Positions 53,505-63,793 of a stretch of 64,000 bases of DNA are shown one piece after another; the stretch's first letter is position 1, and each line of letters starts with the position of its first letter. A program made the translations under genes and the position numbers. The notes beneath the pieces are model-generated. The model had not been told where the DNA came from. It did not search any database and worked only from the letters and a program-made list of their open reading frames with translations. This DNA comes from Basidiobolus meristosporus CBS 931.73 (lineage: Eukaryota > Basidiobolomycota > Basidiobolomycetes > Basidiobolales > Basidiobolaceae): positions 62,001 through 126,000 of the forward strand of contig MCFE01000160.1 of assembly GCA_002104905.1 (NCBI GenBank), in the 5' to 3' direction.

Positions 53505-54792
53505 CTATGCGTGTGCATTGAAGGAGCCCATCGTCAGATGAGGAAATTGTTCAATGACGGTCTGTAAGAAATGCTCTTTTTCTTTGGACGATTCTTCGCC
53601 GAAAGCTGCCGATATTGACGAGGCACACTTGTCGTCCAGTTCCAGATTTACCTGCTTCATACTGAGTAGAAGTTCTAAGGCTGGTTGGCTGAAACCGTTC
53701 TCGATCAACGCCACCATGTAAGCTGTGTATGTTTCTGAATCAAACTGGAAGCTTGCAATATGCAACTTCCGCCAGACAGCCTGGGCACGTGCAAGTGCCC
53801 CGTACCGACCACAGATTTGGAAGATTGTTTTAACTAGAGGACCGTCAATGGTGATGTTTGACACCAAGATTCCATCCCACAAACGGAACACCATATTGAG
53901 ATCCCCGATTTGGCCGTAGGCACGTAACAACGCTTGGTAAAGCTCATAATCCGGCTCAACATGTACATCTACTCGAAGCAGGTTGTAGATACCACTGATA
54001 CCGGATGAATTATTTCGTTTAGCGTATCCGTTGATCATCGAAATATATGTGCGCACGTCTGCATTAAACCCACACTTGTACATCTCGTCAAAAACACGTT
54101 TAGCGTTGATCATATCCCCCACGTTGGTGTACGCATCAACTATACCGGCATACGTCTCCACCCGTATATTCTGTCCAGAGTCTTTTAAATGGTAGTACGC
54201 CATGACAGCCCCGTCAATATCATTCTGCCCAGCAAGGGCCTGAATCAAAGAAACATAAAGCGGTTGGCTCACAACCACCTTATGCTTAGTCAGTTTATGG
54301 AACAGTTGGACAGCAAGCTTGATTTGCTTCCGAGATATAAGCTCCGATACAACCAACTCCGATAAAGTAGGGTCCCCGGTTTGCACTGTAGAGTCGACCA
54401 CTTTCTCCAGCAACTGTGGAGTGATTTCGTCTATCGATAGAGAGGTTAACTGCTTGGCCACCTCGGCAAAATTCTGCTCTTCTATAAGTCGCGGAATCAA
54501 CAAAGCCTGCGGTTTCGTAGTTGTGTTCGCATCGGAGTGTCCAAGAAGAAGTGAGCTTGAATGGAATTCATTGCTGAAACGCCGAAACGGGAGGAAACAG
54601 CTTTTTATACAGTTGGATCGATATGAATGAGCGATATGGGTGGCGGCAAGATACTTACATCTGCCTCCTGTCAATAGGGATAAATATCCTTAGTATGGTG
54701 TGCTCGAAACCTCATGATTTTTTGGCTCTTCATTCAATAGAATGTTTACCTCCCAGAAATCTTGTCAGGTTTTTGTAAATTACAGGGCGCAT
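53505..54792 (-). CDS. Mitochondrial pentatricopeptide-repeat protein
   Basis: Two exons: 54792-54750 and 54667-53505; 401 aa. The main exon lacks an ATG at its start. An 82-nt intron (GTAAAC...GACAG) joins it in frame to a short exon starting MRPVIYKNLTRFLGG. The spliced N-terminus is basic, lacks acidic residues and ends RRFSNEFHSSS, a good mitochondrial presequence. From about residue 135 PPR motifs follow: VSQPLYVSLIQALAGQNDID, VETYAGIVDAYTNVGDMINA with KRVFDEMYKCG, VRTYISMINGYAKRN, YELYQALLRAYGQIGDLNMV, and SETYTAYMVALIENGFSQPA with LELLLSMKQ. PPR proteins bind single-stranded RNA and act in organelle transcript maturation or translation. The target transcript cannot be told from sequence. 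Confidence 0.85.
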
Positions 54793-55331
54793 TGTTCAGA
54801 AAGCCGAAGAAGCTCAGCTGTAAAAGAAATTTTCTTGACTGTGTAAATGCTCACCGAATCGGAATATTGATGCCATTCAGACCTGTGAACTATTTTATTG
54901 GTAAGATCGATTGGTTCGTGTGGAGGGTTTCCTTACGCTTAATTAACCATCACAGTGGGTAAGTTTATGTGTAACTCCTTGCTTATCCGAATCCTGGTTA
55001 AACTTAGTCACATGCCTCCAATGCATATTACCACCATTCCAAGAAAAAGCTAAGGCTACTTTAGCCTAATTGGTGTTATTGGTGCTTGAGAACTACACGG
55101 GTACCTGCTGGAACACAAGATAAATGCTTATGATGTTCATATCTCCTGATGATTCTTTTAGATTCACTGATAGCTAAACTCCATATTAACTGATGTTTAT
55201 CAATCTATCGTGCTTATGTATAACTCAATGCTTGTTCAGTCATTGAGCCATATTACGTGGATTAATCAAGTCCCACTTCATTGATGATCCGCGAGCATTA
55301 TCTTCTAGATGCTAGTGCGACAGAGTCAATG
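54793..55331. other. Divergent intergenic region
   Basis: AT-rich region between the PPR gene (-) and the aspartokinase gene (+). No ORF with coding character; it must hold both promoters. Confidence 0.5.
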
Positions 55332-55338
55332 TGAGTCA
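55332..55338 (+). promoter_or_regulatory. GCN4/CPC1-type site upstream of aspartokinase
   Basis: A perfect TGAGTCA, the binding site of the general amino acid control bZIP (Gcn4 in yeast, CPC1/CpcA in filamentous fungi), 285 bases before the aspartokinase ATG. Partial matches AGAGTCA (55323-55329), GACTCA (55407-55412) and GACTCA (55508-55513) lie in the same promoter. Yeast HOM3 is a known Gcn4 target, so control by amino acid starvation is a reasonable inference. Confidence 0.5.
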
Positions 55339-55497
55339 AACTCTACATGTTTTGCTCAAGTCTGTAGATATATCAAAGGCATAAAATCCAATCAAATCCA
55401 ATCTGCGACTCAAGTGTAGTCTTATCTCATCTTCGAGGAAATTGATTGGTCAGCGGCGGGAATTGCAGTCAACCATCTTCGCACTCGCTGAGGCCGG

Positions 55498-55505
55498 TAT
55501 AAATA
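55498..55505 (+). promoter_or_regulatory. TATA box of the aspartokinase gene
   Basis: TATAAATA 118 bases before ATG 55623, just upstream of a GACTCA half-site. Confidence 0.5.
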
Positions 55506-55622
55506 CGACTCATCAATGTGCCAATCTTTACCCAACCGCAACAATCCATTTCGTCTTGGTACTTCGTACCCTAACCGCCTTTGCGTCGCACGGCTTGCAT
55601 TATCCCCTGTTCTCCCATCACA

Positions 55623-57214
55623 ATGTCCATCGATCAACTCATAAGGAATTCTGAAGAGAAGCCTTGGCTGGTTTTAAAGTTTGGCGGAACTAGCATTGGT
55701 AAATTTCTGGAATCAATTACCTCCACTATCGTACGCCAGGCACTCAAAACCCACAGAGTAATCATTGTTTGCTCCGCACGTAGCGGTAATACCAAATCTG
55801 CCGGCACTACCAGCCAACTGATCTCAGCTGCAGAGAGCGTGCTTCATCCCAAGTCTGCCAATCACCTACAGATTCTCAACAATCTTATGGAGGATCATCT
55901 GATTCATGCGCGGGAGTCTATCTTCAACACCTCTATTCTTGAGAAGCTGGAGAAGGATATCACCCAAGAATGTCTGAAGCTTCAAGGATTCCTTGATGCA
56001 CTTCAAGTAATCGGGGAGGTTTCAACGAAGTCCAAAGATCTGATTATTGGGCTGGGTGAAAAGCTCGCTTCCCTGCTTGTTGTTGCTTCTCTGGAAGACT
56101 GCTCTATCTCTTCGCAATTGGTGTGCCTTGACAAGATTATCGACAAGCACTTCGACGAGGCCAACCTGAATGAAGGGTTCTATGACTATCTCTCTTTAAA
56201 GTTCTCCGAGAAGATACATGCCTGTGATGGTTCCATCCCGGTTGTGACTGGCTATTTTGGCCCAGTACCCGGAGGAATTTTGCAAAGTATTGGTCGAGGC
56301 TATACAGATTTGACTGCGGCCTTGTGTGCTGTTGGTATTCGCGCAGAGGAGCTTCAGATTTGGAAAGAAGTCGACGGGATATTTACAGCGGACCCCCGCA
56401 AAGTTCCCAACGCACGACTTCTGAAAATCATTACTCCAGATGAAGCTGCTGAACTCACCTACTACGGCTCTGAAGTCATTCACCCCTTTACCATGGACCA
56501 AGTGATTCATGCAAAAATCCCCATTCGCATCAAAAATGTCCAGAGCCCAGACGGCCTGGGTACCATGATCTTCCCGGACAGTAACCAGAAGGGGGATTAC
56601 TCCCCTCACTCACCACAGGTGTTGCTAGCCAATGGATATCTCCCTGACCTTTCTCGGAGACACCCTACTGCGGTGACCATCAAAGAGGACATATTCGTAC
56701 TGAATGTACACTCGAATCGCAAGTCGGTATCTCATGGCTTTTTTGCGAAGATCTTCTCTATCCTGGACAGCTACGGCATCCCCGTCGATGTGATTGCTAC
56801 TAGCGAAGTCCATGTGTCTATGGCACTTGGAACAAGCACCTGCGAGCTTCATTTGAACAGCGCTGTCAAGGAGCTTTCACAGTTCGGGACAGTGGATATC
56901 TTAAGAAACATGGCTATTCTCAGCCTCGTTGGAAAGCAGATGAGAAACATGGTTGGAATTGCCGGAGCAATGTTTACCAGCCTTGCTAAAGCAAATATCC
57001 TTTTTATTCATTATCTGCGGCTCGACCAACCAATCATTCCATTAATACTTTAACTCGCTCTTTACATATTAACATTGAAATGATTTCCCAGGGAGCATCC
57101 GAAATCAACATCTCCTGTATTCTCTCAAGGAAACACGCAGACAACGCACTTCGAGTAGTTCACGACAGTTTGTTGGCGAATGTCGATTACAGTGAGTTGC
57201 ACGGGAGTATTTAA
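55623..57214 (+). CDS. HOM3: Aspartokinase (aspartate kinase)
   Basis: Two exons, 55623-56994 and 57066-57214, giving 506 aa. It phosphorylates aspartate, the first step to threonine, methionine and isoleucine. Motifs: LVLKFGGTSIGKF (ATP-binding KFGGTS, residues 19-24), IIVCSARSG, SIGRGYTDLTAAL, EVDGIFTADPRKV (kinase domain) and tandem C-terminal ACT domains (VHVSMALGTSTC; then AMFTSLAKANINIEMISQGA, SEINISC), the usual site of threonine feedback. ATG 55623 (MSIDQLIRN) gives the family's length; the frame upstream (from 55581) is leader. The continuous frame runs off at 57053 in the middle of the last ACT domain. The family end is restored only by removing 56995-57065, which starts ATATCC and ends AC (see separate entry). 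Fungal monofunctional type, cytosolic. Confidence 0.93.
56995..57065 (+). other. Candidate U12-type AT-AC intron in HOM3
   Basis: 71 nt. The 5' end reads ATATCCTTTTT (U12 consensus ATATCCTTT), the branch-like motif TACTTTAAC (57046-57054) matches TTCCTTAAC at 7 of 9 positions with the branch A 12 nt before the end, and the 3' end is TTTAC. Removing it joins GCA A to AT ATT AAC, giving AKANINIEMISQG, exactly the aspartokinase ACT phrase. No GT-AG pair in this stretch restores that frame. There is no polypyrimidine tract of the usual length before the 3' end, as expected for the minor class. Confidence 0.75.
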
Positions 57215-57582
57215 TTAAGCTTCATTTCTTTTTCTTTCAATTACTGGACACTACGGACAATATTTCAATACCATTCATTAGATGTATAGATTATGGACAA
57301 TTATCAGCTTATCAATGCTCTTACTGGACAATTTTCCCTTCCCTTTCACGTATTTTCTACGCCAATTATTGATCATTTTTATTCGCGAACTTTCGTCAGT
57401 ACTGCCATCTCATCTCTTTCACCCATACACCCTACACTTCGCACTTCCGCTATTTCACCGTCGGTTCACCGACGGACCACGTTCTAATTGAAAAAAACGG
57501 GCTGTACTGCACCACCCTCGAGAGGCATCGAGATTGTACAGAGCCTAAATACTGCATGAAGATCAATCAGCGGGTTGATCCA
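57215..57582. other. 3' flank of HOM3, no gene seen
   Basis: Pyrimidine-rich stretches and two overlapping 64-69 codon ORFs (57282-57491) without coding character. ATTACTGGACA-like phrases (57240, 57328) repeat twice. Confidence 0.5.
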
Positions 57583-57726
57583 TCACCATGCCATAACCAG
57601 AATTCTATGGACATATTGTCTGGTAAAATCCAAGGGAATAAAAGTATCCATTGGGAACCACACGTCGCGCCTCTCTGTCGCATCTGGATCGGATAAATCC
57701 TCAGAATCGAGGAAAATCTTGATTGT
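57583..57726 (-). pseudogene. Possible last exon, minus strand
   Basis: After a splice-like GCTTAG (57727-57732 region, minus strand) the frame reads TIKIFLDSEDLSDPDATERR and DVWFPMDTFIPLDFTRQYVH, then RILVMAW and TGA at 57585-57583. It looks protein-like, but I find no matching upstream exon on the minus strand, and the plus strand next to it carries another exon. It could be chance, a relic or an overlapping gene. Family not recognised. Confidence 0.3.
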
Positions 57727-57760
57727 CTAAGCATCACACGAATCATCTGCTTCATTTCAG

Positions 57761-58082
57761 ATTTTCTGATGAAGCAAATTCCCCAGTGCGGACACAAAAC
57801 TGGCGAGCTCTCCAAGTGGATGCGAGTCTAAACACCCTCTTTGCCATGGAACACACAGGAGGCGGTGATTACTACGGTAAACAGCCACATTTTCAGCACC
57901 ACGGGCGCGGAAGGGGTAGGGGAAGAGGTCGCGGTGGAAAAGGTAACTGGAGAGGCCGTGGACGAGGCCAACACCACGGACATGGGAACTTCCGAGGACA
58001 TACGAACCCCAACTCAGGAGAATATCCAGTAGCCCCTAAAGTAAGGAAACCTTCGGATCCTCCCTCAGGCCTATTCTCATAA
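57761..58082 (+). CDS. RGG/GRG-rich protein, last exon
   Basis: Starts after TTCATTTCAG (57751-57760) and runs in one frame to TAA 58080-58082: FSDEANSPVRTQNWRALQVD, ASLNTLFAMEHTGGGDYYGK, then HHGRGRGRGRGRGGKGNWRG, RGRGQHHGHGNFRGH and a Pro-rich end KVRKPSDPPSGLFS. Gly-Arg repeats of this kind bind RNA and are targets of arginine methylation. ATG 57846 has a good context (GCCATGG) and could be an internal or alternative start giving 78 residues, but the part before it also looks coding, so upstream exons probably exist; I cannot place them. Possible alternatives are a short stand-alone RGG protein or a truncated gene. Confidence 0.5.
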
Positions 58083-61000
58083 GGCGCAGATGTACTAATT
58101 CCGCGATTGACTAGAAGCAACGCACTGATCACCCTCCTTTCAATCCAAGCACCGATGATATCTCAGTTTATTACAAGAAAAGCTTTCTACTGGATCCTTG
58201 GTCTCATTTGGACAACCCTGCCCATTGAAGTTCTGGGTGGTATAGGTTGTTCGCGCGTTCCACGCTGCAGACGATCTCTCTTGAACGAGCTATATGATGA
58301 ACGAAAAGTCCTCATTCAAATCCCCCCGAGATTGGGTGAGTTCTGGATTGCCCTTATTCCTGGGGGGGGGGAAATCAAATAAAGACATCTATGTAAATAA
58401 GTATCGCGTGGCCGATCCTGCTTAGGTAAAGTGTTTTTATTGCGTCAAGGAACCGATAGAACATTAGGCACCTCTTTGAGGGATGGCAAATCGATGGCGT
58501 GGTGTATGCAGCTACACCCAATTCGGCCCCAGGTGGCTATCTACTAGCGAGGGAGATCTCAACATAAGATAGCGTCGCTGAAGGGTAACCACATGTATGT
58601 TGCTCAGTGCACATGAAGTTGACTGGCCTGTTCCTGGGAGAGAGTAGCACCTGCCACATCATAGGCACAGTCATCCTATTCCTGAATTTCATAAACCAGT
58701 ATGGCGGGAGAGCTAGCAGATATAGGGATATGTAGCGCTTTGATAGAGGATGTCGACCATGGAGTGGATACTCGCGATCTGGGCTTATAGACTGGGAGAA
58801 GATAGAGTAGCGAAGTGAACACCATTTGTGGCTCCTCAGATGGGCACCAATGCACCATGCCAATGAGGATATGCACTTCCTGCTCTCCACCATTGGCTAT
58901 AACGGTTGATTGCCCTGCCCACGACCCCTTTACCCATTACTCATTACCCACATCCAACCCATCGTGACAAGGGTGGCTTATCTGCAGTGAGACATCAGGA
59001 AGATCCAGTTGAGGTGGAGATTCCCCTTTTCGTTCATTAGTCAATCAACCCCTTGGGTGAAGGCGGAGTCATCTCAGATATAACAAATAACATTTAATGA
59101 ATAGGCATCGCATGGACTACTTGAATGGCAGCAGGCTTGAGGGCCACACCCCAATTACCCAGGTTTCAATGCGGACATACCACAGCTACGGTTTTAAAAC
59201 GCAAGGGTTGTTAGGGGTTGTAGAACAACCTATATTACATGTTCGATTTGATTTGGTCAGGCTGGAGATCAACTCCAGAATCGAGAGATGAAGTATCCAT
59301 GTGCGGATCATTCGCTGTGACTAATTGAGCGGGCTATCGGATGCATCCCAGGTAGGATGTTGGTGGTGGCTGGGTGTGGGTTGTATTGTATGCTGTTGAT
59401 TGTGTCCATCGGCTTTCCGTATGGTATTACCGGCACTTTCGTGAGTCGAAATGGTGGTCCGTTGGCACATTGTCACAAGCCGACAGTGTGGAGAGCCCAT
59501 CAAGCGCTCATTGAAGTTTGAGCATCGTGCTGGAATCAAGTAACTGAAACGTCTCCAAAGGGGTGCCCGGATGCAGAACGAGGCCCCTTAACTGACTCAT
59601 CATTGCCAGATCCGGCCCCGGTTGGGCTGGGCGGCCTTCAGACCAGGTAGAGGCAGGAAACATGGTGAAAGGAAGACACATACATGCACGTATGTCAAGA
59701 GAGGATTTTGAATTCACTACTTGGAGTCGAAGTGCGCCATTCCAGGGATTCCGTGGTCTTGATCTTGCTCCAGGATACCGGGGATTGAGCATCTCCTAGG
59801 TTCTTCCATTTCAGGCCATTCGGTGCGATGAATATGACACTTCATGTGATGTCGAGAATAGGAGTAGTGATGGGCATTCCCAAAGCATCCAGTATACACA
59901 TAGGCAGGAATGATTTCTCGTCCCGGATGGAACCAGTATTTTGCATTCAGAACCAAGGGGAACCATTTAAATCATTTCGTTTGCGCAACGACGATAAATG
60001 AATTCGTCAACATTCGCATGACAAATTTAGCAGGATTCAGTTAAAAATACTCCATCCTTCGGTCATCTATCGGACTGCCTTTTCACCAACTTATATTAGA
60101 TAATCTCCATCATCCGTCGATATCTATGACATAGCTGCAGTGTGCCAAGGATGGCCGGCGCAGCAAATTGACTCCGGAAAATGATGGTTATACCAATGGT
60201 TCTCAATAATAGCAATGAGGCATCAATTAATTGGCGCTGGAGTTCATCCCATAGACAGCGGCAGCCCAATTATGAGTCGCCCCATTATGGGCTGCAGATC
60301 GAGGCAACCGTCGGTGGCAAGACACGGGATGAGAGTGAATTGTGTGCGCTACTTGTATCCAAAGCCGTGCACCGAGCCTGGAGGGAGAAAGCCGTTGTCA
60401 TGGAGAAGGGTCGATCTGTCGTGATGATGGCATCGGTGCGATACGAAAGTGACCATCTCCGGGATGGTGGACCCCAGCAGCCAGATATCTATTGTGGCAT
60501 TCCTACGTGATGGGCAGCAGACGATGGGTAAAAACAACCTAAATTGAAAATGACGCAGATGTAAACTCATCCCATGGCCCAAATCGGGAATTATTGATTC
60601 CACCCTCAGTCTCAGAAGAATCTGACAACCATACCAAGGCATTCTTGAAGGACAGCATTGTGCCACGATGAAGTCAAACTTTCTCACTAACTCGGAGGGA
60701 AAAGGGGCGATTGAGTCAGGTTAACCAAGTCTAGGATTGAGCTGGTTTGAGCATGACTGGAGCAATGCTGGCTAGCTGGAAGCTATCAAGAGTCTGAACT
60801 CAGTCTCAGTTCTCGGTGTCTGACCCGCCTCTAATCGATATGGAGCGGTTGCAATTCAGGGGACGTTGCTATCCGACTCACCTGATCTACAACAATGGCT
60901 CTGAATGGCTTGGGAATTCAAATGCCGCAATCAATGAAATATATGCTTGCTCGCAGCATAATGGCATAAATGAATTGCATGCATCGCTTGCCGATGCTAC

Positions 61001-61344
61001 CAGTGATCATGAAGCTTCCACCTCACGCTGCGTGATCAGGCCCAGTTAGCCTTTTTAATCTGTTTGTAATAGAGGTGAGCAATAGTGATTTCTTGATAGA
61101 GGGCGGATGGGATAAGCCAACTTCATGCCATATCTACTGACTGGCAGCGATTATTAAACTGAGACATGTGACCGACGAATCAGGCGATGGAAAACCTGAG
61201 ATGTTGCAAGGACTTGTGCTCCGGAATTGGCTCCAGAGATCAGAGTGAACGTATCACTCCCTCATCTTTTTTTATGGCTCGGCTACCCGCTTGACACTTG
61301 GCTAATCAGATTGGTCACTAATTACAGGAATTTCTGGTAGGTTT
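58083..61344. other. Long region without a supported gene
   Basis: Many ORFs of 60-120 codons on both strands (for example 58537-58893 minus, 59508-59956 minus, 60181-60510 plus) but none has a recognisable motif, splice-supported frame or good start. There is a run of G at 58364-58372. None of the TE families from the left half occurs here. It may hold a decayed gene or non-coding transcripts; I see no positive evidence. Confidence 0.4.
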
Positions 61345-61358
61345 CTTATATATATAAC
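61345..61358 (+). promoter_or_regulatory. TATA element and start of a long leader
   Basis: CTTATATATATAAC lies about 260 bases before the bZIP ATG. The distance suggests a 5' leader of over 200 nt. The leader contains a canonical intron (61515-61581). Confidence 0.4.
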
Positions 61359-61514
61359 CTCGGGTTGTCCTCAAGAGGAGCATTGCTTCTTAGCTCGATT
61401 GCTTGAACCCTACCGTTGAAATCCTGCTCCTTAATTTGTCCGTTCAGAACATTAACGGGTGCTGAGTGTATACGAATTAATCCTTTGATTTCCCTGGACC
61501 CACCTTACACGTTG

Positions 61515-61581
61515 GTATCGTCCTGAATGCTCTTCGACCTCCCTAAACCCCGTTGCTAACCTTTCCCCGTGTCTCCACTAG
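61515..61581 (+). other. Probable 5' UTR intron of the bZIP gene
   Basis: GTATCG at 61515, GCTAAC branch motif at 61555-61560, pyrimidine-rich stretch and CACTAG ending at 61581; 67 nt. It precedes the ATG at 61618 by 36 bases. Confidence 0.5.
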
Positions 61582-61617
61582 ATCAGTGACATTACTGCGA
61601 ACCACGCGTTGAGAACC

Positions 61618-62587
61618 ATGACTGACACTACATTAAACAGCAACTTTGTGGAAGGTGAAGTTTGTGACGCTTTCGATGCTTTCATCGATCCCAAGTATGT
61701 GGAGGAGTCAGAGAACCTGACCAACTCGGAGCTGTTTCGTTACTACTTCGAGAGTGAACTCCCGCACCAGATTGCCGAGAGTTTGTCTTCCTCGGATAAC
61801 ATCGTCACCACCTCCCCTTCACCAAACATCAAAATGGAGGAGTCTGACATAGAGCTTGTTCTGCAGACCCTTTTGAACAGCGTCAACTCCCATATCCCTG
61901 CCACCACCGAGCCGGCGCTCCTATGCGGTGACTCTGCTGCCGCATCGTCCCCCTCATCCCCACACCCTTCACCTGACCACCTTCAGCACTCTTCCAAAAA
62001 GCCTCTGGCTAAAAGCCCCACCAGGCAGCTTCGGGCCAGCTCCCTTGAGGCAGACCTGGACCCCAACAATCCCGAAATTCAAAAGCTTAGCTCCAAAGAG
62101 CGCCGCCAGCTCCGCAACAAGATATCTGCCAGAAACTTCCGAGTTCGAAGAAAGGGTAAGTGTTTCATGGGTCCTCCGCTTGTGTTCCATCACTCATCAT
62201 GGTGCTTTACCCCCAGAGTACATCTCCACCTTGGAGGCGCAAGTGCAGCAGTATCAGTCGGAAATCAAGACGCTCCGAGATTCCCTCAGCACGGTTGAGG
62301 ATGAGAATTCCAAACTTCGCTCCGAATTGGCCGAGATGCGCAGCAGCTTTGATGCACATGTGCCAATCTCTGATCCGATTAGTAATCCTTCTTCCCTTGC
62401 GGAAAGCGCAGTCGAGCCAATGATCATAGAGAGCCCATCTCTACGCCGATCAGCTTCCCCGTTCACCTTCACGGTGAAATCGGGAATGGCGCCCATATCG
62501 AACGGGGAGCATTTCAACAAAGACATTCCCAACAGCGCTACCAGCCCCGCCTCCCTTTGGCAGGATAGCCGGGTTATTGTTCACTAG
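61618..62587 (+). CDS. bZIP transcription factor
   Basis: Two exons, 61618-62155 and 62217-62587; 302 aa. The 61-nt intron (GTAAGT...CCCCAG) lies exactly between basic region and zipper: LSSKERRQLRNKISARNFRV, RRK, then EYISTLEAQVQQYQSEIKTL and RDSLSTVEDENSKLRSELAE. In the basic region N167 and R175 of NKISARNFR match the DNA-contacting Asn and Arg of the bZIP signature, with Phe where many have Ser/Cys. The N-terminus is acidic (NFVEGEVCDAFDAFIDPKYV), as in activation domains, and the region before the basic part is Ser/Pro rich. The family with LSSKERRQLRNKxSARNFRVRRKEY is widespread in ascomycetes; I do not assign a name. Without splicing the frame would run into an unrelated sequence, so the intron is well supported. 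Confidence 0.88.
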
Positions 62588-63793
62588 GCACCCCCTTGAG
62601 TAGTGGTATTTCTCGAAACCAGCCATCCCTTTGCTGTACCCGACCCACTGTATAGTAATGCCGAGCGCTTTCTTCCCAGCCAGCGGCGGTCGGTTGTTTG
62701 CCGACACCCCGTGGCGAGGCAAGCAGAGACCACAAGTCCCCCACCCCATGTACATAGCATACTGAGTCGCTATTGATGTTAGGAACATCTAGCATAGTAA
62801 ACATCTTTATCGTGATCCCCCGTGTTTCGCAGTTGCCTCCTAATTTGATATGGGCGCTGATACCCAGGGAAGGGCATCGGAGTTTAATCCGCGTCCGGCT
62901 GGAAGATCCTGCCAAATCCATGGAAATTGACAAATCTTATTCTTCCACCGGTTTCCTAAATCGGACATGGCTGTATGGGATGCATAATCGAATAAACCAC
63001 GAATATTAACCCACCATTGTCACTCCTTGCCAGAACCTTCCATGTGCCTGCTGTATGGACAAAGTGCTTTGCCACCATGGCGCCGACATCCCATCGGGTG
63101 CATACTCACCAGGCTTTGGTTTCGGATGAACGGGGATATCTGCTGGGTCATCGTGAAGCCAGGCCAACACACCCAATAGCACCCGTCGCCACTTCTGCGG
63201 TAGAGTCGCGCGCAGCACGCGGTTTGGGGCATTCGTCTCAAAGGCCCCTTCTCACAAAGAGCATTACCTCTATTGGATCCGATTGTCCTTCACTCCGGTG
63301 TGAGTAATTGTTTTACTTGATTGCGGGGATGACCATCATGCAACCCGGTGAGCCAGTGGTGTCACTGCGTTAACGCTATGTCCAGCGCTCTTTGTGAGCT
63401 GGCTGCCACGTGACCGGGCCTTGCCCAGCTGGCGACGCAGAGCAATCGACAGGCTCGCCAGTGGATCAGTTGGATACTGCGGAGGCGCCATTGAGGGCGA
63501 GACCTTGTTGAAAACAATCGGGATGGGAGATCCGCCGATTCAGAGGAGCTCTGAAGCACACATTCTTAGAAGCAGATGGAATCCGTCTACAATGGGTAAC
63601 CTCACTGGACTATTTGGACCCTACTTCATGTATACATGTTACATGAATCTAGACAAAACCATCCTATTTCGTTGTCCATCTATTATTAGTTAATATACTC
63701 TGTGTAAGTTTAATCAGCCAGGAAAAGTTTATTTTGGTCTAATTGGCAATATTTAGCGGGAAGCCTGGGAGTGCTGCTGACTTACTGGTTATC
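62588..63793. other. Intergenic, no gene seen
   Basis: 3' flank of the bZIP gene and upstream region of the edge gene. ORFs of 65-119 codons on both strands overlap one another without a recognisable domain. Confidence 0.45.

Noticed and set aside
56980-57110. Ordinary GT-AG intron, or no intron, at the aspartokinase 3' end.
   Set aside because: No GT lies at a frame-compatible position after AKAN, and the unspliced frame ends 20 codons later with a non-family sequence; only ATATCC...AC restores the ACT domain.
58537-60510. ORFs of 60-119 codons on both strands as genes.
   Set aside because: No motif, no splice-supported extension, no good start; overlapping frames of similar length suggest chance.
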